Assembly: GCA_964507305.1 (NCBI GenBank)
Contig: CAZDPQ010000055.1
Location: 1-15,794, forward strand
From: JAQVYV01 sp964507305
GTDB taxonomy: Bacteria > Bacillota > Clostridia > Saccharofermentanales > UBA5734
DNA: 15,794 nucleotides
Direction of reading: 5' to 3'
The position numbers and the translations under genes were made by a program. A model generated the notes under the pieces. That model was not told the DNA's origin, did no database searches, and was given only the letters and a program-made list of their open reading frames with translations. This document shows positions 6,910-13,807 of this stretch, piece by piece. Every line of letters begins with the position of its first letter. The first letter of the stretch is position 1.

Positions 6910-7976
6910 TACATGGATCCTTCCACAGACTCGCGCAGTGCATATCGTTCCTTCAGCTGGTTATAACGCGTATATGGAATGACTTGTTCCTTCTGCAGTC
7001 TCCCGACTACGATCCCGGGAGCTATGCCGATGTCCTGTGCAAAACGGACGATACGCTGCTCGGAAAGCGGCTGCTGTATCAGCTTGTGATATTGGTCTGG
7101 CGGCATAAGGGTATCCCTGGCAAAATTATCCGCAGCACTTTCCTCATCAGTCAACGCATTTTGACCGGAGGTCCGGCTTCCGGAAATGATATGATAGAGC
7201 TCATGGAAAAGGCTGAACCAGAATTTATCCGCATCTTTCCCGCGGACTGTAAGCCCCATCACGGCTCGGGAGCCATCGCGGAATGTCGCACCGTGCAAAT
7301 AGCTGCCGTCTATATGGGGTAAAAAAACAATGGCTAAACCATATCCTGCTGCTGTTGACGATAGGACCCTGCAGAACTTGTCGGGAGTCCATGTGGTCAT
7401 TTTTCTCAATTCGGGTATCCATGTCTCAAGCTTGCTGATATTCAGAGGGCCGCACTTGATTTTCCGAGCTTCAATACAGACTTTCTGGGTCCAGGCGATC
7501 AGTGAATAGTCACTGGAATCATTGCTGCCCAATTTGCGGCATGCGATTCCGGAGAGTTGCCGATCTCCAAGATAATCCAATCGTGCGACTTCAAAGAACC
7601 TCCTCAGTTCCATCACTTTCTGCTTCTTCTCACGGGTCGTCTTTACCCAGCCGGATTTTGCCATCTTCGCGTATGGGAACCTCGATGCGATCTCCCATTC
7701 TGAATCGGGAAAATTCGAATCATTCAACCGCTCTATTTTTTCACGATAGATCGCTTCCAGATTGTTCCAAAATCCTGCCGGTATCCCTAAAACCACCTCA
7801 AGCCGCAGAGCAACATCCTGGGTCAGCTCAACCTTGCCATTCAGCAGATGACTGACATGTTTTTCGGACAACCCCATACGGGCAGCGAATTCCTTCTGCT
7901 TCATCCTGCGGTCGATCAACTGCTCACGGATGGTGGCTCCGGGCGGAATCGCTATAATATCATTTTCTTTCGTCAT
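6909..7976 (-). CDS. higA: HigA-type antitoxin fused to an ImmA/IrrE metallopeptidase domain
   Basis: This is a 355-residue, two-domain protein. Residues 15-66 form an XRE helix-turn-helix of the HigA kind (IREQLIDRRMKQKEFAARMG, then LSEKHVSHLLNGK), followed by the HigA-typical FWNNLEAIYRE. After a helical linker comes a COG2856 (ImmA/IrrE) domain with the zinc motif H258-E-L-Y-H262 and a downstream acidic stretch EESAADNFARD (279 onward) that supplies the third ligand. HigA proteins bind and neutralise HigB and repress their own operon. ImmA/IrrE proteases cleave repressors after DNA damage. The fusion suggests an antitoxin whose stability or repression can be switched proteolytically, which is inference. 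The ATG at 7976 is chosen for TGGAGG 6 bases upstream, rather than the in-frame GTG at 8003. The gene lies 27 bases after the toxin stop and its TAA overlaps the next ATG by one base. Confidence 0.88.
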   Translation of the reverse strand: MTKENDIIAIPPGATIREQLIDRRMKQKEFAARMGLSEKHVSHLLNGKVELTQDVALRLEVVLGIPAGFWNNLEAIYREKIERLNDSNFPDSEWEIASRFPYAKMAKSGWVKTTREKKQKVMELRRFFEVARLDYLGDRQLSGIACRKLGSNDSSDYSLIAWTQKVCIEARKIKCGPLNISKLETWIPELRKMTTWTPDKFCRVLSSTAAGYGLAIVFLPHIDGSYLHGATFRDGSRAVMGLTVRGKDADKFWFSLFHELYHIISGSRTSGQNALTDEESAADNFARDTLMPPDQYHKLIQQPLSEQRIVRFAQDIGIAPGIVVGRLQKEQVIPYTRYNQLKERYALRESVEGSM

Positions 7977-7998
7977 GGATTTCCTCCAAAAACATCTC

Positions 7999-8014
7999 TT
8001 CACCTAATGGTAAT
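7999..8014. promoter_or_regulatory. Possible second operator at the toxin-antitoxin junction
   Basis: TTCACC-TAAT-GGTAA spans the toxin stop codon and the bases just after it. It resembles the palindrome at 8311-8327 (TTACC-TCTAA-GGTAA), with one mismatch in the left arm and a spacer one base shorter. It could be a lower-affinity site for the antitoxin's helix-turn-helix or mark an internal promoter, but the resemblance is partial. Confidence 0.3.
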
Positions 8015-8300
8015 CTGCTATTTCTATGACACAAATCACATCGATGCCATATGCCGTCTTTTCGAAAATCAATCTGTATGGATGGACCAGATCCATTGCA
8101 TATTGCCCATTCCGGTCTCCAGTCAAGGGGTGGCATCTGCCGACCCGATATTGTATAAGCATTTCAACGGAATCCGCTGCACGGAGCTGATCGATCCGCT
8201 GGTGAAGCCTGGACGCGATCGCATCACCATGAACACGTTTTGCCGCCGAGTATTGGGTACATTGTTTCTCCAGCTGATTGGTTCTGTATACAATGCGCAA
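8004..8300 (-). CDS. higB: HigB-like toxin, RelE/ParE superfamily
   Basis: This 98-residue protein matches, from memory, the HigB-like branch of the RelE/ParE superfamily, small ribosome-dependent mRNA endonucleases. Features are an N-terminal helical pair (LEKQCTQYSAAKRVHGDAIA and RLHQRIDQLRAADSVEML), then the core GRCHPLTGDRNGQYAMDLVHPYRLIFEK, with the basic and aromatic residues (R, H, K, Y) expected of the active site. It ends with the strand VICVIEIADYH. The length is normal. It starts at TTG at 8300, supported by AGAGG six bases upstream; the nearby ATG at 8305 is out of frame. It is first in the operon, toxin before antitoxin as in the hig arrangement, and 27 bases separate its TAG from the antitoxin ATG. 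Codons and G+C (about 43% in line 8041) differ from the G+C-rich flanks. Confidence 0.88.
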   Translation of the reverse strand: MRIVYRTNQLEKQCTQYSAAKRVHGDAIASRLHQRIDQLRAADSVEMLIQYRVGRCHPLTGDRNGQYAMDLVHPYRLIFEKTAYGIDVICVIEIADYH

Positions 8301-8310
8301 GTCATGCCTC

Positions 8311-8327
8311 TTTACCTCTAAGGTAAA
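8311..8327. promoter_or_regulatory. Palindromic operator of the toxin-antitoxin cassette
   Basis: TTTACCT-CTA-AGGTAAA is a perfect 7-3-7 palindrome. It begins 3 bases downstream of the -10 box and covers the expected transcription start, so a bound repressor would block initiation. It lies just before the toxin ribosome-binding site. By analogy with hig operons the antitoxin's XRE domain is the likely ligand. Confidence 0.75.
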
Positions 8328-8330
8328 TTA

Positions 8331-8359
8331 ATTTTATCATTCTTCTGCTGCAATGTCAA
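8331..8359 (-). promoter_or_regulatory. Strong promoter of the toxin-antitoxin cassette, inside the MFS gene's 3' end
   Basis: The minus strand has a consensus TTGACA (8359 to 8354), a 17-base spacer, and TAAAAT (8336 to 8331) preceded by TGA, an extended -10. This is the closest match to consensus in the window. The -35 is made of the exporter's codons for Val-Asp-Ile, and the exporter's TGA stop (8339-8337) doubles as the TGn element. Transcription would start near 8324, within the palindrome. Confidence 0.8.
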
Positions 8360-9593
8360 CCTCATTATCCTGCCTGACGCCGCTGTCGATGAACGCGCGG
8401 AAGGGTCGGTCGAACAGCAGGGGCAGCGCGGCGAGGATCATCATCGAGAAGGAGACGGCGAGAACGGGGCGCACGCCGGCAAGGCCGGCGATGAGTCCGG
8501 CAGCCGCCATGGCGATGGGCTGCAGCCCCTGCATCAACGTGCCGAGGAGCCCGAAGACTTTTCCCCGGTCCCCGGAAGGCACCGTGATCTGCATGACCGT
8601 CTGCAGCAGCGTGTTGACGACGGCGTTGGTGATTCCCGCGATGAAGGCCAGCGGAAAAAGCCAGGCCACGGTGCGGATGAAGCTGATCGGCAGGAGCGCG
8701 CAGACCATGATCATCACGGACGCGCCGAATAGACCGGACCGCCGGCCAGGCTTGACCTTGAATACCGACAGCAGGAGCATGCCGGCCACCGAGCCGATCA
8801 TCATCGCCCCCATCATGTAGCCGTAGTTGGCCACGCCGAACCCCGGCGTGCCGTTGAAAAGCGGCGTCAGGAGCGTCATGCCCGCGACGGCGAAGAAGTT
8901 GATCAACATGCCGGTGAAAATCAGCGTGCGGATGCCCCGATGGCGGAAGGTGAATTTCATGCCGTCCGCCATGTCGCGCAGGATCTGTTTCCGGACGGTC
9001 CCGCGGCGCGCCGCCGGGATGCGGATGAACAGCTGCGTGATGGAGGCGTAAAGGAAAGACAGTCCGTTCAGGAGGATCATCAGCGGGGCTTTCAGCACGG
9101 CGAACAGCCAGCCGCCGAGCGAACTGCCGAGCAGGCCGGTGAGCGAGGAGGACAGGCCGCGGGCCGAGTTGGCGCGGGACAGGTCGTCCGGCGGGACGAT
9201 TTCCGGGATGGAGGAGGAAATGGCGGGGGAAAAGAACGCGCCGCAGATGCCGGTGAGGATGGCGAGCGGGTAGATGGCCCAGAACGGGAAAATGTCGAAA
9301 AAGAGCATGGCGCCCATGGCGGTGAAGATCAGGCCGCGGAGGAAATCGGCCAGGACGATGATCCATTTGCGATTGAAACGGTCGGCAACGGCACCGGCGA
9401 AAGGCCCGAGCAGGACAGCCGGGATGGCGAAGACGGCTTCGATGATGCCCATCCGGGCGGTGTCGCCCCCGGTGCGGTCCAGCACCCAGAAGCCTAGCGC
9501 GATGGCGAAAGCCGCGTTTCCGAAATCGGAAATAAGCTGTCCCTGCCAGAGCACGGTGAAATTGAAGTTCCAAAGACGGCGGATGGTATTCAT
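8337..9593 (-). CDS. MFS transporter, drug/macrolide-exporter type (MefA/EntS-like)
   Basis: This 418-residue protein has about 12 hydrophobic segments. MFS motif A lies between helices 2 and 3, in GPFAGAVADRFNRK. The N-terminal NFTVLWQGQLISDFGNAAFAIALGFWVLDRTGG is typical of the MFS_3 group (macrolide and siderophore exporters). A proton-coupled efflux role in the cytoplasmic membrane follows from the family; the substrate is unknown. The start at ATG 9593 is chosen because upstream in-frame codons overlap the promoter at 9658-9686. A TTG at 9599, with AAAGGG six bases upstream, is a real alternative and would add two residues. The last ten residues form an acidic tail (DNEVDIAAEE) whose DNA carries the promoter of the downstream toxin-antitoxin cassette. 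The gene is divergent from the arsenic genes. Confidence 0.88.
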   Translation of the reverse strand: MNTIRRLWNFNFTVLWQGQLISDFGNAAFAIALGFWVLDRTGGDTARMGIIEAVFAIPAVLLGPFAGAVADRFNRKWIIVLADFLRGLIFTAMGAMLFFDIFPFWAIYPLAILTGICGAFFSPAISSSIPEIVPPDDLSRANSARGLSSSLTGLLGSSLGGWLFAVLKAPLMILLNGLSFLYASITQLFIRIPAARRGTVRKQILRDMADGMKFTFRHRGIRTLIFTGMLINFFAVAGMTLLTPLFNGTPGFGVANYGYMMGAMMIGSVAGMLLLSVFKVKPGRRSGLFGASVMIMVCALLPISFIRTVAWLFPLAFIAGITNAVVNTLLQTVMQITVPSGDRGKVFGLLGTLMQGLQPIAMAAAGLIAGLAGVRPVLAVSFSMMILAALPLLFDRPFRAFIDSGVRQDNEVDIAAEE

Positions 9594-9657
9594 GGGCAAT
9601 ATGGTCCCTTTGCGTCCGTTGGCACGTTTATTCAGGATGATTTTCAGATATAGCTGA

Positions 9658-9686
9658 ATTATATCGTATGGACCCGACGCAGGCAA
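9658..9686 (-). promoter_or_regulatory. Promoter of the MFS transporter gene
   Basis: On the minus strand TTGCCT (9686 to 9681) is followed after 17 bases by a perfect TATAAT (9663 to 9658). Transcription would begin near 9651, about 58 bases before the ATG at 9593. The interval 9687-9780 shows no gene or terminator. Confidence 0.65.
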
Positions 9687-9780
9687 TCACCGATATCCGC
9701 TGCGCTGGCCGCTGCCCGTGCAATCCTTCTTGCCGGGTGCTTCGCGGAACGGCGTGATTCCGGTCAAAGAAGGCGTTTTT

Positions 9781-9798
9781 TGATATAATGTATTGATA
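9781..9798 (+). promoter_or_regulatory. Promoter and possible operator of the arsenic genes
   Basis: TGATATAAT at 9781-9789 is a perfect extended -10; the -35 at 17 bases (CGGTCA) is weak, as often seen where an activator or TGn compensates. TTGATA occurs twice, at 9780-9785 and 9793-9798, flanking the -10. The second copy lies in a small inverted repeat, GTAT-TG-ATAC (9790-9799). A repressor such as ArsR could bind here, but no arsR is in the window. Confidence 0.5.
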
Positions 9799-9845
9799 CG
9801 AACAGCGAACCGGGAGCCGTACGGGAGAAGGGAAGGGTCGGGAAA

Positions 9846-10433
9846 ATGAGAAAGAAATGGATCGGACTTCACGGTACAAGGAATGGATGCTGTCCTGCTC
9901 CCGGCTGCTGCGGGACCGGCCCGGCGGCGGCAGCGGCGCCCTCCGGCGCGGCCGCCGGAAGGCAGCTGCGCATCGATTTTCTTTTCCTGGATCTGGATGT
10001 CTGTACCCGCTGCCGCGGGACGGATTCGGCGCTGGAGGAGGCGGTCCGCGACGTCGCGCAGGTCCTGGAGTCCGCCGGGATCGAGGTGCTCGTAACGAAA
10101 ATCAATGTCTCGACAGAGGAACTGGCCGTCCGTCATCGGTTCGCCAGTTCGCCCACGATCCGGGTCGACGGCCGCGATATCGCACTGGATGTCAGGGAAA
10201 GCCTCTGCGAATCCTGCGGGGATCTTTGCGGCGACGCGGTCGATTGCAGGGTATGGACCTGGCAGGGCATCGAGTACACGCAGCCGCCGAAAGCCATGAT
10301 CGTCGACGCGATCCTGAAAGCCGTGTATGGCGCCGCGCCTGCCGCGGATCGTCCGGATGACGGCAAGCCGTATCGATTGCCTGAGAATCTCAGTCGTTTC
10401 TATCAGGCCATGCGCGAAAAGAAGGAGTGCTGA
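9846..10433 (+). CDS. Cys-rich DUF2703 protein, thioredoxin-like, arsenic-associated
   Basis: This 195-residue protein has ten cysteines in three clusters. C15-C16 and C21-C22 are in the flexible N-terminal NGCCPAPGCCG. C53-T-R-C56 begins the DUF2703 domain (LFLDLDVCTRCRGTD). C121, C124, C128 and C134 are in ESLCESCGDLCGDAVDCRVW. SSPTIRVDG, with Pro103, looks like the cis-proline loop of a thioredoxin fold. DUF2703 proteins are commonly found in arsenic-resistance loci; a redox or arsenite-delivery role is plausible but unproven. The Ala/Gly linker at 24-38 separates the Cys-rich tail from the domain. The ATG at 9846 has GGGAAGGG about 8 bases upstream. Only three bases separate its stop from the ACR3 gene, so the two are co-transcribed. 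The clustering suggests As(III) binding rather than simple disulfide exchange. Confidence 0.85.
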   Translation: MRKKWIGLHGTRNGCCPAPGCCGTGPAAAAAPSGAAAGRQLRIDFLFLDLDVCTRCRGTDSALEEAVRDVAQVLESAGIEVLVTKINVSTEELAVRHRFASSPTIRVDGRDIALDVRESLCESCGDLCGDAVDCRVWTWQGIEYTQPPKAMIVDAILKAVYGAAPAADRPDDGKPYRLPENLSRFYQAMREKKEC

Positions 10434-10436
10434 CCG

Positions 10437-11510
10437 ATGAACCGTGATGAGAACAGCAATGCCGGGATCCGTTTTTTTGAAAAATATCTGAGTGTCTGGG
10501 TCATCCTCTGCATGGCGGCCGGGGTGCTGATCGGCCGTTTTCTGCCGGCCGTCCCGGCGTTTCTCGGCCGGTTCGAATATGCCAGGGTTTCCATCCCGGT
10601 CGCGATCCTGATCTGGCTGATGATTTTCCCGATGATGATGAAAGTGGATTTTGCCAGCATCCGGTACATCGGCAGAAATCCGAAGGGCCTCTATGTGACC
10701 TGGGTGACCAACTGGCTGATCAAGCCCTTCACGATGTACGCCATCGCCGCCTTTTTCTTCCTTGCCGTTTTCAAAGCCTGGATCGCCCCCGATCTTGCAA
10801 AGGATTACCTGGCCGGAGCGATCCTGCTGGGCGCCGCCCCCTGCACGGCGATGGTTTTCGTCTGGAGCTACCTGACCAAAGGGAATGCAGCCTATACGGT
10901 CGTCCAGGTGGCGACCAACGACCTGATCATCCTGGTGGCTTTCACGCCGACCGTAGCCCTGCTGCTGGGCATCAGCGGAATCACGATCCCCTGGATGACC
11001 CTGCTTCTGTCCGTGCTGCTTTTCGTCGTGATCCCGCTGGCCGGGGGCATGCTGGTGCGCTTCCGGGTCATCCGGCGCAGAGGGATCGATCACTTCAGCA
11101 ACGTGTTCCTTCCGAAGTTCGGCAATGTCACGATCACCGGCCTGCTTCTCACGCTTGTGATCCTTTTCTCCTTTCAGGGCGATGTGATCCTGGGCAATCC
11201 TTTCCACATCATCCTGATCGCCGTTCCGCTGACCCTCCAGACCTTCCTGATTTTCTTCATAGCGTATTACGCGAGCCGGAAGCTCCGGCTTCCCCACAGC
11301 ATCGCCGCGCCCGCGGGCATGATCGGGGCCTCGAATTTCTTCGAGCTTTCGGTCGCCGTCGCCATTTCCCTGTTCGGACCGACCTCCCCTGTCGCCCTCG
11401 CCACCGTCGTCGGCGTGTTGGTCGAAGTCCCGGTCATGCTTACGCTCGTGGCCATTGCCAACCGCACCGCGGACTGGTTCCCTACGGAAGAGGAAGCGGC
11501 GGAGGATTGA
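10437..11510 (+). CDS. acr3: ACR3-family arsenite efflux permease
   Basis: This 357-residue membrane protein has about ten hydrophobic segments, the normal size for bacterial ACR3, which expels As(III) and sometimes Sb(III) using the proton gradient. Diagnostic segments are the VGR-like first helices, PVAILIWLMIFPMMMKVDF, the GAAPCTAMVFVWSYLTKG segment with essential Cys136, and GASNFFELSVAVAISLFG with conserved Glu303. TNDLIILVAFTPTVALLLG is also typical. GGAG lies 9 bases before the ATG. The gene follows the DUF2703 gene after three bases, so expression is probably joint. Neither an arsenate reductase nor an arsR is seen next to it; the convergent gene at 11522 is only 11 bases away, so the unit ends here. 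Confidence 0.95.
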   Translation: MNRDENSNAGIRFFEKYLSVWVILCMAAGVLIGRFLPAVPAFLGRFEYARVSIPVAILIWLMIFPMMMKVDFASIRYIGRNPKGLYVTWVTNWLIKPFTMYAIAAFFFLAVFKAWIAPDLAKDYLAGAILLGAAPCTAMVFVWSYLTKGNAAYTVVQVATNDLIILVAFTPTVALLLGISGITIPWMTLLLSVLLFVVIPLAGGMLVRFRVIRRRGIDHFSNVFLPKFGNVTITGLLLTLVILFSFQGDVILGNPFHIILIAVPLTLQTFLIFFIAYYASRKLRLPHSIAAPAGMIGASNFFELSVAVAISLFGPTSPVALATVVGVLVEVPVMLTLVAIANRTADWFPTEEEAAED

Positions 11511-11521
11511 GCGGAACAGGC

Positions 11522-12277
11522 TTATTTCTTCCCGGCGATGTACAGCACACAGAGGTAGGGCCGGTCGATCGCTCCGCCGTGCCTACAGCACAGTCGGACG
11601 AGATCTTCATAGGCGGCCTGCTTTTCGGGCAGGGGCTTCTGGAGAAAACGGTTTCCGGTCAGCAGGAAGCCGAAATAGTCGTCCGCCGTGTAGCGCCGGT
11701 TCCAAAGCTGACGATGGATGGCTGGCCGTTCGAACAGACCGGAGCCTTCGATCTGAGCCTGGATCGACACGATCCGGTCTTCGCACTCGCTTTCGGACAG
11801 GAAGTCGGCGAAGCCGCCGTATTTTCCGGAGAGCTGCAGCAGTTCGGTGTCGAGGTCGTTCGGATAGGTGATGTACATGTTCCACATCAGGGCGAGATGG
11901 CCCCGGCGCTTCAGAGCTTTCGCGCTTTTCACGAACCCGGCCGGCTGGGGCACCCAGTGAAAGGATTGCGCCGCGAAAAGGACGTCGAAATGCTCATCCG
12001 GGACATCACAGTCTTCGAAACGGGCTTCGCGGAACTCGATCCCGTGGCGGTCCCGGAAATTCAAGCGGCCTTTTTCGGCCAGATCGTGTCCGGGTTCGAT
12101 GCATAAAATGCTGCAGCGGAAAGGTGCCAGTAAGGCGGTCGCTTTTCCGCTTCCGGCGCCGATCTCGAGCAGGCGGGACGTTTCGCCGATGCCTGTTTCG
12201 CGCACCAGGGTCCGGATGATTCCATCGGGGTAGCCCGGCCGGAAGGTGTCGTAGTACTCCGCCGCCCGGTCGAACAT
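11522..12277 (-). CDS. Class I SAM-dependent methyltransferase
   Basis: This 251-residue protein has a Rossmann-like methyltransferase core. Motif I is LLEIGAGSGKAT (about residues 36-47). An acidic residue follows motif II in CIEPG. The FDVLFAAQSFHWV segment, with GHLALMWN later, is typical of Methyltransf_11/UbiE-like proteins acting on small molecules. The MFDRAAEYYDTFRPGYP opening is a standard start for this group. The ATG at 12277 has AAGGAA about 7 bases upstream. A GTG at 12301 behind AGGAGG, or the ATG at 12331, could add up to 18 residues. It lacks the Cys set of arsenite methyltransferase (ArsM), so the nearby arsenic genes do not define its role. It is last in the leftward operon with the PIG-L, acyltransferase and GDPD genes. 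Acceptor unknown. Confidence 0.85.
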   Translation of the reverse strand: MFDRAAEYYDTFRPGYPDGIIRTLVRETGIGETSRLLEIGAGSGKATALLAPFRCSILCIEPGHDLAEKGRLNFRDRHGIEFREARFEDCDVPDEHFDVLFAAQSFHWVPQPAGFVKSAKALKRRGHLALMWNMYITYPNDLDTELLQLSGKYGGFADFLSESECEDRIVSIQAQIEGSGLFERPAIHRQLWNRRYTADDYFGFLLTGNRFLQKPLPEKQAAYEDLVRLCCRHGGAIDRPYLCVLYIAGKK

Positions 12278-12333
12278 CGTGCTTTCCTTTTCCCAATCCA
12301 CAGGGCGTGCGCCTCCTGCCGCGCGATCCATTT

Positions 12334-13776
12334 TTACGGCTTCGCCGTCGGGGCTGCCGCGCGGTCCGTGATATCGATCATTCGCCAGGCGGTCCGGTCC
12401 AGTTTGAAAGATCCCTGCGTTGTCATGACATTGAGGAACAGGTGCTCCAGAGAGGGAAACCCTTTCGCCGGTATCGTGATGGCGAGAAAATTCTTGTCCC
12501 GGGATGACGTGATGTCACCGGCCGTGATCGTCGAACCGGCCGTCAGGTTCGTTTCGGCGATTTTACCGGCGCGGACGGTCAGCCGGAGGTCCGTCGCCTG
12601 TTGATCTCCGAACAGGATCAGACCGAGGCGGTAATCGATATCGTCCTTGATATCGCCCTTCATTTCGATGATGACGCTGATGTCCGCGTTTTCCGATAGC
12701 GTTGCGTAAACGGCGGAGACCGCCGCACTCTTGTCGATCTGGAGAAGCGTATAATACTGCAGCGGCGAGGAGATCACCCTGTCGGCGGGATCCGGAGGGA
12801 GGAGCTGCGTGCTGTCCGGCTCGATTCCCAACGGAAACGATGGCAGGACCCCGAACAACTCATTTCTGCGGACGAAGGAGAAAAGGATCTTGTGCAGGAC
12901 CGTCGTCTGGCTTTTATATTCCTTGATGGACCGCTCTTTCTGGAGCACTTCATCCGGAGTGAGCGGCAGCGACATCCAGACCGTGTCGCTTCCCGCCAAT
13001 TGGGCGGGCGGCACGAGGTACATCCGCGGCCGCCTTTTCATCGGAGCCGGCCATTCCTCCTGATGGACCAGATACAGCCATTCCTTGGCCGGCGTGAATT
13101 TTATCGCGGTCTCCGCGTATTTCACGAAGCAGTAGGTCGACCAGTGGTCGGGGTGTGCGTCATTCGGATCCGGGCAGACGATAAGGTCGGGCTGATATCC
13201 GACGATGATCTTTCCGATGTCCGAAACCACGCTTTCCCCGCAATACGACGCGTTTTTCGTGAAGCTGTTGTCATAGGGCGATTCGTTGACCTGCGTCAGC
13301 GGATCGTAGTATTTGCTGCCGGCATCCCAGTAATTGTCCCATAGCCGGCTCAGCCCGCCGTCGGGATACCCCAGGAAAATGATGTTGTCTTTATCGACGC
13401 CGAGCCCGGTCAGTGCGCGGATGGTTTCCTGCTGCCGGAGATAGCCGAACCGGATGTAATCCGCCGGTTTGAGGTCCAGTTTCCGGTAGTCGAACTCGGC
13501 CCCGGTCTTGAAGCCGTCGCCGTTCGTCATCAGGACGACCTTGACCTCGCCGCCGCTCCGGATCACCTTGGCGATCAATTCCCCGGCACCCAGGATCTCA
13601 TCGTCGTTGTGCGGCGCGAAAACGAGCAGGCGGGTATGTGCAAACGTGTCTTTGATATCCTTGAGTTGGATTTTGATGGAATAATTGGCAATGTATTCCC
13701 TGAGAAAAAGGAAAGGCATGGCCAGCAATGCCAGGATCAGTACCGGTATGAAGATCGCTTTCCATGACTTTTTCAT
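12334..13776 (-). CDS. Membrane-anchored PIG-L/LmbE-family de-N-acetylase
   Basis: This is a 480-residue protein. Residues 7-25 form one hydrophobic segment after KKSWK, an uncleaved signal anchor that would place the rest outside the membrane. The PIG-L domain follows with the zinc motif H56-N-D58-D59-E60 and the later H208-P-D-H211, both typical. These enzymes remove acetyl groups from N-acetylglucosamine in sugar conjugates (GlcNAc-PI, mycothiol precursors, bacterial glycans). About 150 C-terminal residues are beta-rich and outside the usual fold; they may be a carbohydrate-binding or structural domain. The ATG at 13776 is chosen because AAGG lies 7 bases upstream; ATG 13782 and 13836 would add only a few residues, and the latter overlaps the preceding gene. 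It follows the acyltransferase gene by 31 bases. Confidence 0.85.
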   Translation of the reverse strand: MKKSWKAIFIPVLILALLAMPFLFLREYIANYSIKIQLKDIKDTFAHTRLLVFAPHNDDEILGAGELIAKVIRSGGEVKVVLMTNGDGFKTGAEFDYRKLDLKPADYIRFGYLRQQETIRALTGLGVDKDNIIFLGYPDGGLSRLWDNYWDAGSKYYDPLTQVNESPYDNSFTKNASYCGESVVSDIGKIIVGYQPDLIVCPDPNDAHPDHWSTYCFVKYAETAIKFTPAKEWLYLVHQEEWPAPMKRRPRMYLVPPAQLAGSDTVWMSLPLTPDEVLQKERSIKEYKSQTTVLHKILFSFVRRNELFGVLPSFPLGIEPDSTQLLPPDPADRVISSPLQYYTLLQIDKSAAVSAVYATLSENADISVIIEMKGDIKDDIDYRLGLILFGDQQATDLRLTVRAGKIAETNLTAGSTITAGDITSSRDKNFLAITIPAKGFPSLEHLFLNVMTTQGSFKLDRTAWRMIDITDRAAAPTAKP

Positions 13777-13807
13777 AACCATCCCTTCCTTCGCCCGAAT
13801 GATGCGG

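Noticed and set aside
8365..9573. Open frame of 402 codons on the same strand as the MFS gene in another frame
   Set aside because: It is a His/Arg/Pro-rich shadow of the transporter. The MFS frame has motif A and proper hydrophobic segments.
9687..11297. Long open frame of 536 codons antisense to the DUF2703 and ACR3 genes
   Set aside because: Its protein is a run of Asp, Arg, Gln, His and Gly without any family signature, as expected opposite a G+C-rich membrane-protein gene. Both sense-strand proteins are clearly real.
11522..12277. The methyltransferase as an arsenite methyltransferase (ArsM)
   Set aside because: It lacks the conserved cysteines of ArsM, is convergent to the arsenic genes, and belongs to the other operon.
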